This document shows, piece by piece, positions 24,248-35,119 of a stretch of 64,000 nucleotides of DNA. Every line of letters begins with the position of its first letter. Position 1 is the first letter of the stretch. The position numbers were made by a program, and so were the translations under genes. The notes beneath the pieces are model-generated. The model was not told where the DNA came from, did not search any database, and saw only the letters and a list, made by a program, of their open reading frames with translations. The DNA is from Auricularia sp. M13 (taxonomy: Eukaryota; Basidiomycota; Agaricomycetes; Auriculariales; Auriculariaceae), in the NCBI GenBank assembly GCA_037042915.1, contig CM073194.1, forward strand, positions 4,526,001 to 4,590,000, written 5' to 3'.

Positions 24248-24881
24248 TTACAAAGCAGTGTTAGCCAGATAAAAAGGTGACTTTTCATCGCACTCAAGCG
24301 TTATCTGGCTCCCGGTGTGCAGAATGTTCGGGTAACCGGCCTTGTTCGACTTGTATCCCAGCGCGCCACAGCCGCCCTGAAGAGTCTTCCCCACCGTCCC
24401 GCCAATCTATCCGCAGAACAGGCTCAGCGTGCCTCCAGAGGATTTGATGCTCGTTACGTACCCAATGAATGGCGTTCCCAGCGTCACTCGCAAGCCGGAA
24501 GCGTTGCGACACATCACTCCCGCACTTGACGAGCTTGGTGTAATACGGCGGCGAGGCCTTCGCAAAATTCGTCGTCCCAACGCAGCGTCCCTCGGACGGC
24601 ACGAACAGTCTCCCTCCGCCATTTGCCACGCTGCTCAGGCTTTTGCGGGTCTGGAATTGCACAACGAGCGGCTCGTGCGCGCCGTTATACAGCGCGTTCC
24701 CAGTGAATGCGACCTGCTTTGCACTGTTCAGGTAGAAGCTTTTGAAGACATTGCTGGTTTTGGCGGAGAGGATGCCCGCGAGGACGGTGCGGCAGTCGGG
24801 CTCGGCAATCGGGTCCGACGCTGCAGCAGCTGTGAATGAGAGCAGGACGGTATAGACGATGGGGAAGAGGCTTTTGATCAT
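24248..24881 (-). CDS. Small secreted protein of unknown family
   Basis: The minus-strand start at 24881 (MIKSLFPIVYTVLLSFTAAAAS; an ATG three codons upstream at 24890 is an alternative) gives a clear signal peptide. The mature protein reads DPIAEPDCRTVLAGILSAK and onward with SFYLNSAKQVAFTG, VVQFQTRKS, EGRCVGTTNFA and VKCGSDVSQRFRLA. One intron of about 86 bases (GTACGT donor after AIHW, CTTCAG acceptor) leads to GGCGALGYKSNKAGYPNIL and a short tail, stop at 24248. Four to five cysteines suggest disulphides. The spaced LKC/GRC motifs faintly recall beta-trefoil secreted proteins, but no named family could be assigned. It converges with RPA3 copy A about 100 bases away. Confidence 0.65.
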
Positions 24882-25479
24882 CGTGGGCACTTTGAGATGT
24901 TCAAGGCGCGGATGCCCGCTTTCAGATACTTGACCTAATCGATGACTGGCACGATCGGTACCTGCGGCGTCGCGGCTTCCAGCTTCCCTGCCCAGCCAAG
25001 CATCCGGTATGATGTAATTTTTGGTGAAGAGGGGCTTGTGTTCACATCGGACATCTAGCTCGGAGATTGTCCCCTACAACCGTCGCGTGCGGCGATATTG
25101 TACGAGCACCCGAAGTGCACTGGACTTCTTCTGACTTGACTGGTGTCAACAGGGGGGATTTGACGGGATCTGACTGTTCTGGAAGGTTGTACAGTAAAAC
25201 TCTCTCTTCATGGTCCGCAGCCGCCCCGCTCATTACGCACAAACTCTGTAAAAGGTTGAAGTTGATAACGCATTCTACCTTCATAGCCTCATTCACAGCC
25301 TCTCTCGACTGCCCTGGAGTAGCGAAGGCAGTGCGTGTTGGCATTAGCCGCAGTGCGGCCGTTAAAGTCGAATAAGGTAGGAGCCGAGAGCCCGATCGCT
25401 CTTAGTGCGAGACTTGGGCGACCTATAAAACCTTGTCGTTGCTGAAAGCTTGTCCTCAATTCTCATCCCGACTATTATC
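24882..25479. promoter_or_regulatory. Divergent promoter region between secreted protein and PLAC8 gene
   Basis: About 600 bases separate two divergent start codons. CT-rich tracts and a TATAAA-like string (about 25425, CTATAAAACC) lie upstream of the PLAC8 start. No coding block was found. Confidence 0.4.
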
Positions 25480-26407
25480 ATGGTACGAGCACCTCTTGTA
25501 GTTGCCGATGTCTTGCGTTGAGACAACTCTCCAGGACACCTCAGCCGCGCCTCCTCCGCAGATTGTCGAGCCCCAGAACTACCCGCCACAGACAGCCCCT
25601 CCCGTCATGCAGCAGCCGCTCGCACAGCCGGGGATGAGCATCGCCGGAGGGAACCGCAACGCCAAAAACTTGCCGTTCAACGCTAGCGGCGAGCGCGAAT
25701 GGAGCCACGGGCTATTCGAGTGCTTTGAGGACCCCATGACTTGTCAGCCGCGACATTCGTGATCTCCCGAATACTGTCTGATGTCGACGCAGGTCTCTTC
25801 GCGTGGTTCCTGCCGTGCACCATCTATGGCAAGAACAAGACGCGTTTGCAGGCCCTCGAGGCTGTACGTTGCCTATCAGGAGCTGCTTCCAAGAGCTAAC
25901 CATGTTCGGATAGGGCACGCCGCATCCGCAAGGCGGGGAGCTCCTTGGGGAGGATACTATTACCTGTGAGTCGTGCAGATTCCTTCAATGCGTCCGGCCG
26001 TATTGAACGATATATCGAACCATTTACCAGACGCCGCGCTGAATTTTTGCTGCGGATTCGGATGGATTGTTGGGGTACGTGTGTATTCTTTCGACTGCTA
26101 GCAGAGACCTGAGACACGATCGCAGATGACGAACCGCACTGCGACTCGCAATCGCTACAAGATCGTGGGCTCGGACGGCGAGGACTGCTTCCTGTCATGC
26201 TGTTGCGCACCTTGCGCCCTCACTCAGCAATCTCGCGAGATTGAGCTCGAGGAAAGGTCCCTCGGCCATCCTGGAGGAGGTATGAGTGGCTTTGGCGCGC
26301 CGCCTGCTCAGCAGCAAAACGTCGCCGCGCCGGTTAGTCCCACTTACAAGGCACGTCATAGAAGATATCACTTTCCCCTGTGCCCTCTGACGTAGCCGAA
26401 GGCATAG
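25480..26407 (+). CDS. PLAC8 (Cys-rich) family membrane-associated protein
   Basis: The model starts with an ATG at 25480-25482 that is followed at once by an intron (GTACGA donor, CTCCAG acceptor), so the start codon forms its own coding exon. The second exon encodes a Pro/Gln-rich N-terminus and then GEREWSHGLFECFEDPMT. The third exon gives CLFAWFLPCTIYGKNKTRLQ, the first PLAC8 Cys block. Later exons give ALNFCCGFGWIVG and MTNRTATRNRYKI, DCFLSCCCAPCALTQQSREI, the second Cys block. The tail is Pro/Gln-rich and ends after a final small exon, stop 26405-26407. PLAC8 proteins in plants and fungi sit at membranes and affect metal tolerance or cell size; the role here is unknown. The family assignment is firm, the last exon less so. 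Confidence 0.82.
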
Positions 26408-26652
26408 CAACACATGGTTTCGTTCATCTAGGGTAACAGGCTAGTGTGGTCGTAGTTTGTGGTGATCTAGTATATCCGTCTATCTTCCCTGAGACATTCG
26501 TTAAAACCACAAACATCTTTACCGATTGTTTCTCTCCCAATTAGCAACTGCTGAGGTTTCGAAAGATAAAAATCTCGGTCCGCGGTAGGGTGAACATCGG
26601 AAAGATCGTACGCTGCGTCGCCGCTTGAGATCCTCTTCTTCCTGACCGCCAC

Positions 26653-26811
26653 ATGCCAACACGGAAGAAGCGACAAGCCAACCATAGCGACGACTCAGAC
26701 GAAGACTCTCAAACTGTGGCCTCGCGTCCCAAGAAGCGCAGGGCTTCGAAGGCCGCGCTGAAGATCAGTTCATTAGCTCACTGCCCGAGCTGCGATGCTG
26801 ATGATGAATAA
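26653..26811 (+). CDS. Small basic ORF (52 codons), possible peptide or gene remnant
   Basis: An ATG at 26653 opens a 52-residue frame that begins MPTRKKRQANHSDDSDEDSQ and contains RPKKRRASKAALK before ending SCDADDE, TAA at 26809-26811. The two basic clusters look like nuclear localisation signals, and the alternation of acidic Ser and basic runs is not random-looking. It could be a short protein, a first exon whose downstream exons were lost, or a relic of a DUF6532-like protein, which often starts this way. Confidence 0.3.
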   Translation: MPTRKKRQANHSDDSDEDSQTVASRPKKRRASKAALKISSLAHCPSCDADDE

Positions 26812-27067
26812 TGACGAGAGCACAAACCAGAGAAGACGTTCGCAGCAAAGCATCGGTAGCAAGCAGGAAAGCTGCGTTCCCAAAACATCGGGCGCAATTC
26901 TGAAATATAATGCAATCAGTAACTTAGAAGGGGGATTGCGAGGAGGGGTGCCATGAAGACACCAGGCATCGATCGCATAAGTCATAGAAACGCCCAGGTT
27001 CAACAAGGAATGCGTGAATCTTGCTTGACGCGGCGAGCCACAAGTCCAAAACGAAGATAATGAACAT

Positions 27068-28882
27068 CTATCCCTGGTACTGCGGCGGATGTTCGTCGAG
27101 CGGTGTGGTAGAAGCTGGACGTTGTTGGTCTATCCTCTGCGCGACAAATGCAAAGACACGCTCCAGGTCGGCTGGAGCCAGACCGCTCGCACCGCCCTCT
27201 GTCGTATAGCGCGTCTCAGCCGCGGGGGATGCAGCCAGGTTGCTGCCGGTGGGCGACGCGAGTGGCATCTGCTTTTCCCGCGGAGGCCGACCGAAGGGTA
27301 TCGCCTCACTGGCAGAATTCGAAGAGGCATACGCATCCGAGGAGCTCAGGATGGCGCCAGTCGAGCCCGGGCCGTGGCTGGTGTATCTCATCCCGTAGTC
27401 TGTATCCGCCACCAATGGTTGCGCGACGAGCTGGTTATTATCAACTGATGCTGGTGCGAGCACGATAGCAGCCCTCTGCTTCCTGCGACGATAGAACAGC
27501 ACAGCGAAGAGCACGATGCCGACCAGAGCTAATCCGCCAACGACTCCGCCTGCAACTGGGCCGGCGATGCTCTTGGCCGAAGAACCCGTTTCGTTGGGCT
27601 TTCCTGGGTCGTTTGGTGAAGTTCCGCCGGCTGATGAAGGGTTGTCGATAGTCCTGCCGAGAATGTCAGACTTGGAGTGTGAGTACGGTGTTGGGACAGC
27701 AGCACTCACTTGGATCCGGCTTCCAGAAAGACGAGCGCGTCAAGACACACGCAGCAAAACCTAAAACCTCCTTGATTACCGCGCGTGGTGCATCCGTCGT
27801 CGTCAGGATTATAATTCGTCACCGTAATCGTGTGGATGACAGCAGGATCCAAGTTCCCTTTCGCAAAGAACACCGCGCTGCCGTCTTCCCAACTGCTGGT
27901 GGCGTCCATATTGACCGTGATGTTGTCCAGAGACACCGAGAACGAGTGGGCGTCGTGCCAGACACAACCACGCAGAATAACGCCGCCGGCGCCGGCGAAC
28001 TTGTACGACGCGGTAGCGCCTGTGCCGTAGTTGCACTGGAAGGTGCCGGTCGAGTCGACGAGCGTGGGGGCGTGCATTGTGTCCCATGTTCCATTCGCCG
28101 CCGTGCGCCCCCCAGCGGACAGCGCCCAGGAACCGTCCTGGTCGTCGACGATGTTGCTGTCCTGCACTTCATGCCTGGCAATCGAAATATGACAGTCAGA
28201 ACTCGCGTTGAGAGCAGATCATAGTCTACATACTGACCCCTTGGTGTTCACGCCCAGAGTGATCGTCCCACCGAAGAACCGAAACTCGTGGTCGGATTCG
28301 GCAGCGACATTCAGCAGCATACTGTGCGTCCCCGATGTGAGCCCCGGTGCCGCAAACATGCTGTCAGCCCCAAGGCCTTTGCAAGGGCCGGCGTCATTGT
28401 CGGCCGAGACGAACTGGCTGGCCGTGGGCTCCACAGGGTTATCGTCAAGCGTAAGCGTGAACGTCGCGTCGTTCGCCGTGAAGCAGAAGTAGAGTCCCTC
28501 TCCTGCCAGTCGAGCTGAGTTGAGAAGATGGGACGGGACAATGGGAATAGCGCACCCTCAAACGAGAGGGCGACTGTGGCTCCACCGGCCTGCGTGCGGC
28601 GGTACCCCACTCCCCCAGGCCGCACGGTGTCCACTAGCGCGGGCCATACGTCTCGCCCCGTGTACGACGCGTTCCAGGTCTGCGCGAAGTCGAGGTCAGC
28701 ATGGGCCGCAACGGTGCAGCGTGCGCGCGTACTGTAGACACATCTCCGTCCCGCGACGGCGTGTAGCTGCACGTTGCCAGTTGATCAGACGAAGATAACT
28801 GCGTTTTACGCGGAAGCACGCACTGGAACAGGGGACTGGTCGCAGCGAGCGAGACGTTGTACGGCGCAAGCGCCGCGCTCAT
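27068..28882 (-). CDS. Jelly-roll/single-TM surface protein, paralogue 3 (best preserved copy)
   Basis: Six minus-strand exons read cleanly: start 28882 (MSAALAPYNVSLAATSPLF), then TWNASYTGRDVWPAL, EGLYFCFTANDATFTLTLDD, VQDSNIVDDQDGSWAL, and a last exon from SDILGRTIDNPSSAGG to the stop at 27068. Introns of 40-63 bases have standard ends. Two beta-sandwich modules are visible. The second has YKFAGAGGVILRG, NMDATSSWEDGSAVFFAKGN and LDPAVIHTITVTNYNP. A transmembrane helix follows (AGGVVGGLALVGIVLFAVLF, then YRRRKQR), then a Ser/Pro/Ala-rich cytosolic tail of about 150 residues ending DEHPPQYQG. The same ending, QQYPG or PSYRT, closes the other two copies. Such proteins are numerous in Agaricomycetes and may be surface sensors, but no function is established. 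This copy was used as the template for the other two models. Confidence 0.82.
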
Positions 28883-29387
28883 CGTGTCTAGAATCCGGGA
28901 GCAGGAAGGCCAAGGTTCGAATCTTCGACCAACGTATGTTGATACGTTGATCCGCGATTCGCGAATCACATACAGGGGCAGGTGTTCATCGTTCGTAGTA
29001 CGGCCAGCGAAACTCGCGCGTTAGTGCCCATTACTAAGTATAGACGATTCGAGCTCGTCAGTACCCCCCCTCAGGTTCTGTCCCTGAACACGCAGGATGT
29101 CTGGTTGTGTCTGTGAGACCATGTAGGATACCCCGCGGCAGCCTAGCCCCGCATGGAGCCCGGCCAACGATGCCCGGTCAGCCCTCTACATCATGTTATA
29201 TATATAGTCGGCGGACAATAGCGCCGCTGCGCAATTGACGGAGCCATGGGAATGAAGGATGCTGGACAACATATTTCCACGTGCACGACTTCGCTGCTCC
29301 TGTGTCAACGCTGGTGAAATCCTAAATTGCAAGTATGATATAGCGCAGTGTTACAGATGGGAATGGCACGGGTGTCCGAGGGCATCG
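28883..29387. other. Intergenic
   Basis: This is the promoter side of the jelly-roll/TM gene and the 3' side of RPA3 copy B. A TATATATAG string occurs near 29195-29205. No coding block was found. Confidence 0.5.
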
Positions 29388-29870
29388 CTACGCCTCGAAC
29401 AAGTGCTTGAAACGGGGATCGTGGGTGTACATGATGGCTTTGTCGATTTTGTCTAACGCTAAAGCCACTCACATCAGCACGGCAATGATAGTCAGGAGCG
29501 GCAGAAATACCTATATCGCTGCCCAAGTTGTAAATGGACAGTATTGAGACGCAGTTCGGCGTGTCGACGTTACACACAATCTCCACATAATCTACCATTT
29601 TTGCCCCCTGGGCCAGTCAGGCCTTGCCATCGCGAAGCAAAAGAAAAACGCGCACCGGGGCAAGAAGCTTAGCCTCTACTTGGCCGTTGTCGGAGCATTG
29701 TATCAGCGCGACATCGTTCTGTGCCTCGGCAGCCTGCCATCACGTATCAGCTGCGAGCGTTCTGCCGTGGGCTACGAGGACGAGCACGCCTTGATGACTT
29801 TGCCCACGAGCTTAACCTGGCGTCCAACGTACTGGCTGAGCATGGAGCTGTTGATGCGTGGTGATGCCAT
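29388..29870 (-). CDS. RPA3: Replication protein A 14 kDa subunit (RPA3), copy B
   Basis: Four minus-strand exons encode a compact RPA3. The first (29870-29790) reads MASPRINSSMLSQYVGRQVK and LVGKVIK. The second has AEAQNDVALIQCSDNGQVEA. The third has DYVEIVCNVDTPNCVSILSI then NLGSDI. The last has MYTHDPRFKHLFEA, the family's C-terminal helix, TAG at 29388-29390. Length (about 108 residues) fits fungal Rfa3. The intron after VIK starts with GC (AAG|GC at 29789-29788) and ends GGCAG; without it the frame breaks. This copy looks closer to the family consensus than copy A at 23.6 kb and is the likelier functional orthologue. It is divergent from the PIN4 gene, about 380 bases away. Confidence 0.85.
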
Positions 29871-30251
29871 TGTGGCGGAAGGAGAGAGAAACGCGTGAAC
29901 GCGGATTGGAGCTCCGACCCCGACTTTGTCCCTTCCGAGTCTGATTTCTTCTCGTCTGGTTAGCCTACTCGACTAGGAATTCAGAAGCAACAAAGCCTTT
30001 GGCATGCATTTTTAGCTACGCGACCGCGGCATATTTATCTAGGCCTCAACACAGCTGCATATGGGTAATTATGATGATATTTCTAGGTTCACGTGCAACC
30101 AACATTTTGTGCAGGAATAATATGTCGTGGGTTATATACACTTGAACATCTGAGTTGCAGCTTGGTACCCGTGCAGCCTCACTTGTTGCCGTTGTTCGAA
30201 CCGTGGGCGCCTGTTTCAACATCCGATCGCCCATCGTGTCCTCTTACCCTC
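29871..30251. promoter_or_regulatory. Divergent promoter between RPA3 copy B and PIN4
   Basis: About 380 bases separate two divergent start codons. They include AT-rich segments near 30020-30140. No further gene was seen. Confidence 0.45.
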
Positions 30252-30931
30252 ATGGCGCCGAAGAACAAGAGTACCCCCGCGAAAGCGGGCGCAGGCGACA
30301 AGAAAGGCGGAGGTGCTGGAGACAAAGGTAAAGCCGCTGGCAAGGGCAAGGCGCCAGCTGCCGGAGCAGATGACAAGGGCAAGGTGCGCTGGCCACAACT
30401 GACAAATGGTCAATTACTGCAATACTCATTACCTGAAATGTTACATTATACAGCTCAAGACTGCCAATGCAATCAACGTGCGACACATCCTTTGCGAGAA
30501 ACAGAGCAAGGCGCTCGAAGCGCTGGAGAAGATCCAGGTTCGAGTTGCACTCTGCTTTGCGAGTCAGCTTGGCCTGACCACAGACAGAATGGCGAGCGGT
30601 TTGACAAAGTCGCTCAAGAATACTCAGAAGACAAAGCCAAAGGTTGGCTGTTGTGCGCTGACTTGATGTCTGCAATTCGTGCTCATTTGCGACTTAGCTG
30701 GCGGAAGCCTCGGATGGATGACGCGTGGATCCATGGTTGTGCGTCCTTGCGTCACATACACAATGACGCTGCGAATCCTCGGATATTAAATCTAATATCA
30801 TGGTATAACAGGGACCGTTCCAAGACGCTGCGTTCGCGTTGCAGCCTTCCACAGTCGACAAGCCGATACTTTCGCCGTTGGTCAAGACTAACTTCGGATA
30901 TCACTTGATCATGGTCGAAGGGCGTCGGTGA
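30252..30931 (+). CDS. PIN4: Parvulin-type peptidyl-prolyl isomerase, Par14/PIN4 type
   Basis: PIN4/Par14 proteins isomerise peptidyl-proline bonds and associate with pre-ribosomes and chromatin. The first exon (start 30252) encodes the basic Lys/Gly/Ala-rich N-terminus ([20 protein letters not shown]) seen in this class. The parvulin domain follows: [20 protein letters not shown], then [37 protein letters not shown] and [18 protein letters not shown] at 30929-30931. The absence of a WW domain and the basic head separate it from Pin1/Ess1. Four introns were removed; the one before GPFQ uses GTGCGT after ATGGTT so that MVGPF is preserved. Motifs and order leave little doubt. Confidence 0.92.
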
Positions 30932-31500
30932 CGCGGTGACGCTCCAGATTCCAATGTATGAGTCCCTGCTATCCTTGTAATCTTACTATCCTCGAGCGCT
31001 GTGTTTCAGACGAATATCTTGGGGTCGATGGCAGCGACGGACTATACCAGCGGCAAGTGCAGGAATGGTCTCTCGACCTAACTATGCGTCGTCCGGTCAA
31101 CGGCTACCTACTATCATCAGTGGATCGACCGTTTCGCAAAATTGAGCAACCTCGGCAACCTCACCACAAATCATGTTCACCGTTACTTGAATGGCACTCG
31201 CTGCTCAATCAAGTTGCTTTATTGTCATGAGTTCGGCCACTCCAGTACGAGGAGCATAGCTGTAGAGTCGTCGTCTTGAAATAGATGGCAGAGAAGCGGC
31301 TAGCAGTCCACATCGTAGCGGTATGATTTATCTGGGCCGCGGCGGGCGTTCAGTATGCCCTCGAAGTATTACAGAACATATACAATCATACAGTGAATCA
31401 GTTCAGCAAGCCTGCAACACGAAGGAGGGACAAAAGTTGAAAGACGCAAGCAGATAACGCCGGACGAGAATAATGACGCAGAGCATGGACGAAAGCAAGC
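30932..31500. other. Intergenic, convergent 3' ends
   Basis: This stretch lies between the PIN4 stop and the SNT1-like stop. Short open frames at 30958-31230 show no family pattern. Nothing else was seen. Confidence 0.55.
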
Positions 31501-34500
31501 CTTAACGTCCGTTGGATGGCCCAGCAACAGGAGGACTTGCACTCTCGGAGGCGGAGGGCGGCCAAGGCACAGGATACGGAGGGCCGGGCACGATCTGATA
31601 CGTCACTCCGTTCATCTGCTGCGAAAGCGAAGCCGATGAGCACCTCACCAAGTCCTCTGCATGCCCTCACTCACAGCATACACTGGCGGCGGGGCCGCCG
31701 CGGCCGACTGCGCGGCGACGCCTTCCAACCCGAGCGACTCGCTGTGCGCCTTGAAGTAGTTGCCGACTTGCGTGAGGCTCTTCTCGGGCATCGAGTCCGC
31801 GATCTTCTGGAAGTCCTTGCCGTGCTGCGCGAGGAGGTTGAGGAACAGCGAGCGCTCGCCGACGCTCCAGTAGCTCGATACCGTCTTCTTCTTCGCGCTC
31901 GTGTCGATGGTTTTGGGCCTCGGACCCGGCTTCTTGCGCTCGCTCGCCGGAGGTGTCTCCCCCGACGCTGCCAAAGCGGCAGCCGCGGCAGCAGCTGCTG
32001 CGCGCGCGCGGCGTTCGACGGACGGCCGCCCTTGTTCTTCTTCGGCGGCGGCGTCGGCTCCTGCGATTCTTCCTCCGATTCGTCTAGCGCAGCTGCGCTT
32101 TTGGCTGTCGAAGTCCGCGGTCGCCCGCCCCGACGCGTCTCTTGAACCGGTGCAGGCGCCGCGATCGACGCGGTGTTGGGCGGCGGGGCAAGCGGCGGCG
32201 GCGAGACCTTGCGCCGCGTCTTCTGAATATCGGCCAAGAGCGCGCCGCCCTTGTTGCCCGCGAGCTTACGGCCGCGGCGCCGCCTGCTCCCGTAGGTCTG
32301 GAGAACCTTCCTGAAGTCGATGCGCGTCTTCTTGGTCATATAGTAGAATATGACGCATTCCTCAGGCGTCTTGTTCGGTAGCGCCGCGGCGATGGCGCCA
32401 AATTGCTTCGGGTTCTCCGCGAATTTCTGCTTGAAAATCTCCTCCTCCTCCTCCGTCCAATGGCTAAGGTCGCCTGAGAGCTCGTCGTAGAACGTGTGCG
32501 GGTCCTCGACGAAACCGTTCGTGTCGTCGTACTGGTACTCGAAGAAGTCCGGCTGGAGCGAGACCATGTCTGGGATGGTCGCGACGTTGCGCTGGTAGAG
32601 CTGGTTGGGGTCCGTTAGGTCTTCGTTGCCCAGGCTCGCCATGATCTGCTCCATCTCAAACTCGGTTCGCACCGCGTCGCCGGCAGCGCCGAGCGTCGTG
32701 TTGCGCCGCGTGTTACGCCCAATGTGCGTCGGCGGGTCCGGCGGGCCGCCCTTCTCGGGCGGGAGATTCTTCAGCTTGTCGAGCGCGGCGCACGAGCGCG
32801 CCCACTCGATGTGCAGCCGCCGATACTCATTGCGGAGCACCTCGATTTTATGGTGCTGCGCGATCTGCTGCTCGCCGACGCGCCCGCGGAAAATGGGCAG
32901 CAGCCGGCGGTGCTGCGCGATGATGTCCTCCGCTTCCTCGTCGTCGGCACTGCCGCCGTCGCCATCCGAGTCGTCGAACACGACACGGTTGCTCGGCTCG
33001 TCGAGCACCGCGCGGTTCGTCTTGAGCACGCTCTCGATGCGCGTGCGCATCACATCGCGCGGGAGGTCGTGCATCAGCTTGACGCTCGCATGCAGCGTCC
33101 CGAGGAACGGCCCGTTCGAGTTATTCGCACGCCAGAAGGCGCTGTCGTCCGTCGGAAACAGGTTCGCGTGCGTGTCGTCCTCGTACGGATCGTCGTCCGC
33201 GTACGGCAAATACGGCTCGCGCCCGAGCTGCAGGTATTGGATTCCCTCCTCCGCTTCGCGCGTGCGCACCGCGTCTACGTTGTCAGTAGCAGGCGGTGTC
33301 GGCGGCGTCATCGCGCGCCCTTTGCCCTTTCCATTGCTAGTTTGCGGGAAGGTTCCACCCTGCCTGCCCGCCACCGGGCGCGGCGCCTCCGCTGCCTGCC
33401 CACTGGGTTGTGACTGTGCGGAGCCAAACGTTGCAGACGGTGCTGGACGCTCAGACATAGTCACATCCTGCGAACCGGAAGCAGCAGCAGTACGTGACTG
33501 GCCATTGGTCGTATGGGACGGACCAGGAAGCGAGGGGTTCAAGTAAGCCTGTGGCGAGCCCAATCCAGGAACAGGAGAGACCTCGCGGCGCTGTTGGCTG
33601 CCAGTCGTATTGACAGCGATCCTGTTGGCAGTTCGCGGCGGGGAGCGGCCGCGAGGCGCATCTGGATCGGCAGGTCGCGAAGGAGACTGTCCGCGCGATG
33701 GTGGACGCGACGACCCGATAGAGGAGCTCTGCACAGACCCGGAGCGTGAGCGCTGACCAGTAGCAACAACTGCGGTAGGTTCAGCCTCTTGCAGCCGTGA
33801 TTCGGAGCCAGAACGAGAACGACGAGACGGTCCTTCGCCGCGGTCAGAGCGTGAACGTGACCGAGACCGAGACCGAGACTGCGATCGAGAGCGGGACCGA
33901 GTGTAGCGCTGTTCCGGCAGGCGGCTTCCAGAAGCAGCGGGTTCGCCCATATCCATCTGGCGCTGCTGTGAGAACTCGCGCTCGCCGCCAAAACTACGCT
34001 TTTTGTAGTTCGTGATGGCGCGAAGGCGGCCGCGGCCGCGGCCACGCGTGTAGCCCTGGTGAGCGTTGAAGCGCGTTGGAGGGCGGGTGTCATGCATAGG
34101 ATATGACGGCGCCTGCGGATAGTCCCGAGGCAGATAGTCGCCAGCATCGCGAAGTGAAACATCCCGGTCGCGGTCCCCACCCCAGCCAGAGCCGGAGGCA
34201 TACATATCGTCGCGGTCACGCGCATCACGATCGTCCCGAGCATCCCATCGAGCATCACGGGCATATGGCTCGAGGCTAATAACGTGTCGTTTTGTGAGTG
34301 ATTTCCCTCCGGTAAATGCCAATGAAAAGGTAAAAAAAAAACACGCACGGTGGGCGAGAATACGTATCATAATCGGGTCTGGAGTTCGGAGATACCGGAG
34401 GACGCTCGCGGTCACGTTGCTCCCAATACGAATCCGCTTGTGGTGGCCCATTCCATCGGTCGGGAGGAGGATAATCTTGACGCCAGCCATCAGACGGCGC

Positions 34501-34825
34501 TGCACGGCCCCAGCCGTTTCTATCGCGGTCATCTTGCCATTGCCTGCTTTCCTGATGAGGTCCGCGGCCAGCATCATACTCTTGGGGACGATTAAGATCG
34601 GAATGAGGTATTCGACCCCACTGCGGCGACCGCCTCAATTCTGGGCCCCTCTGCAGCATGGAATGTCACGGAAAACCAAGAAATCGTCAGCTCTTACAAT
34701 CATGAACCTGATAAAAGATGGCTAACGTCGTCGTAGTCTGGAGGGCCATGGTTGTAGGAATCCCGTCCATAATCAGCCCTCGGCGAAGGCTGAGGAGGAT
34801 AATTTGGATAGCCGTTCCGTGCCAT
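31501..34825 (-). CDS. SNT1: SNT1-like (NCoR/SMRT-type) corepressor with two SANT domains
   Basis: Snt1 is the scaffold subunit of the Set3 histone-deacetylase complex in yeast and a relative of NCoR/SMRT. The start at 34825 opens MARNGYPNYPPQPSPRADYG. A long Arg/Ser-, Asp/Arg- and Pro-rich region follows, with runs of RSRSRS. A conserved charged helix region (FRGRVGEQQIAQHHKIEVLR, EYRRLHIEWARSC) precedes SANT 1 (HWTEEEEEIFKQKFAENPKQ, then AAALPNKTPEECVIFYYMTK). AT-hook-like GGRPR segments lead to SANT 2 (YWSVGERSLFLNLLAQHGKD, then MPEKSLTQVGNYFKAHSESL). The last exon ends SPPVAGPSNGR, TAA at 31501. In a GCGCGC run near 32005-32020, between NAARA and an Ala tract, the frame shifts by one base with no credible intron. 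Everything else is intact. The start is divergent from PIG-S, about 300 bases away. Confidence 0.85.
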
Positions 34826-35119
34826 CAATTTCGACAAGTCCCAGTACGATTATGGGACGCTCTGAGCACGCAGAAAGACCAGTAAATGCGAAAAAAGGGA
34901 CCAGAAATCGCCGAGACAGCAGATACGTCGAATAAGACAGTCAGTGGATGCCGCCAGAGAGATGAGTCAGGCCCAGGGTATTGCTATAGGCTCTGAAGAG
35001 TCTTCAGGGAGTCTGAGAGCAGCGCAGGCGTGTGGCAAAGCAGGCGCAGATGGGAGTTTGAGGTCAAAAAGGATTGAGTCGGAGCTGCAACATCCATTCG
35101 ACCGCGACGCCAATGCTCA

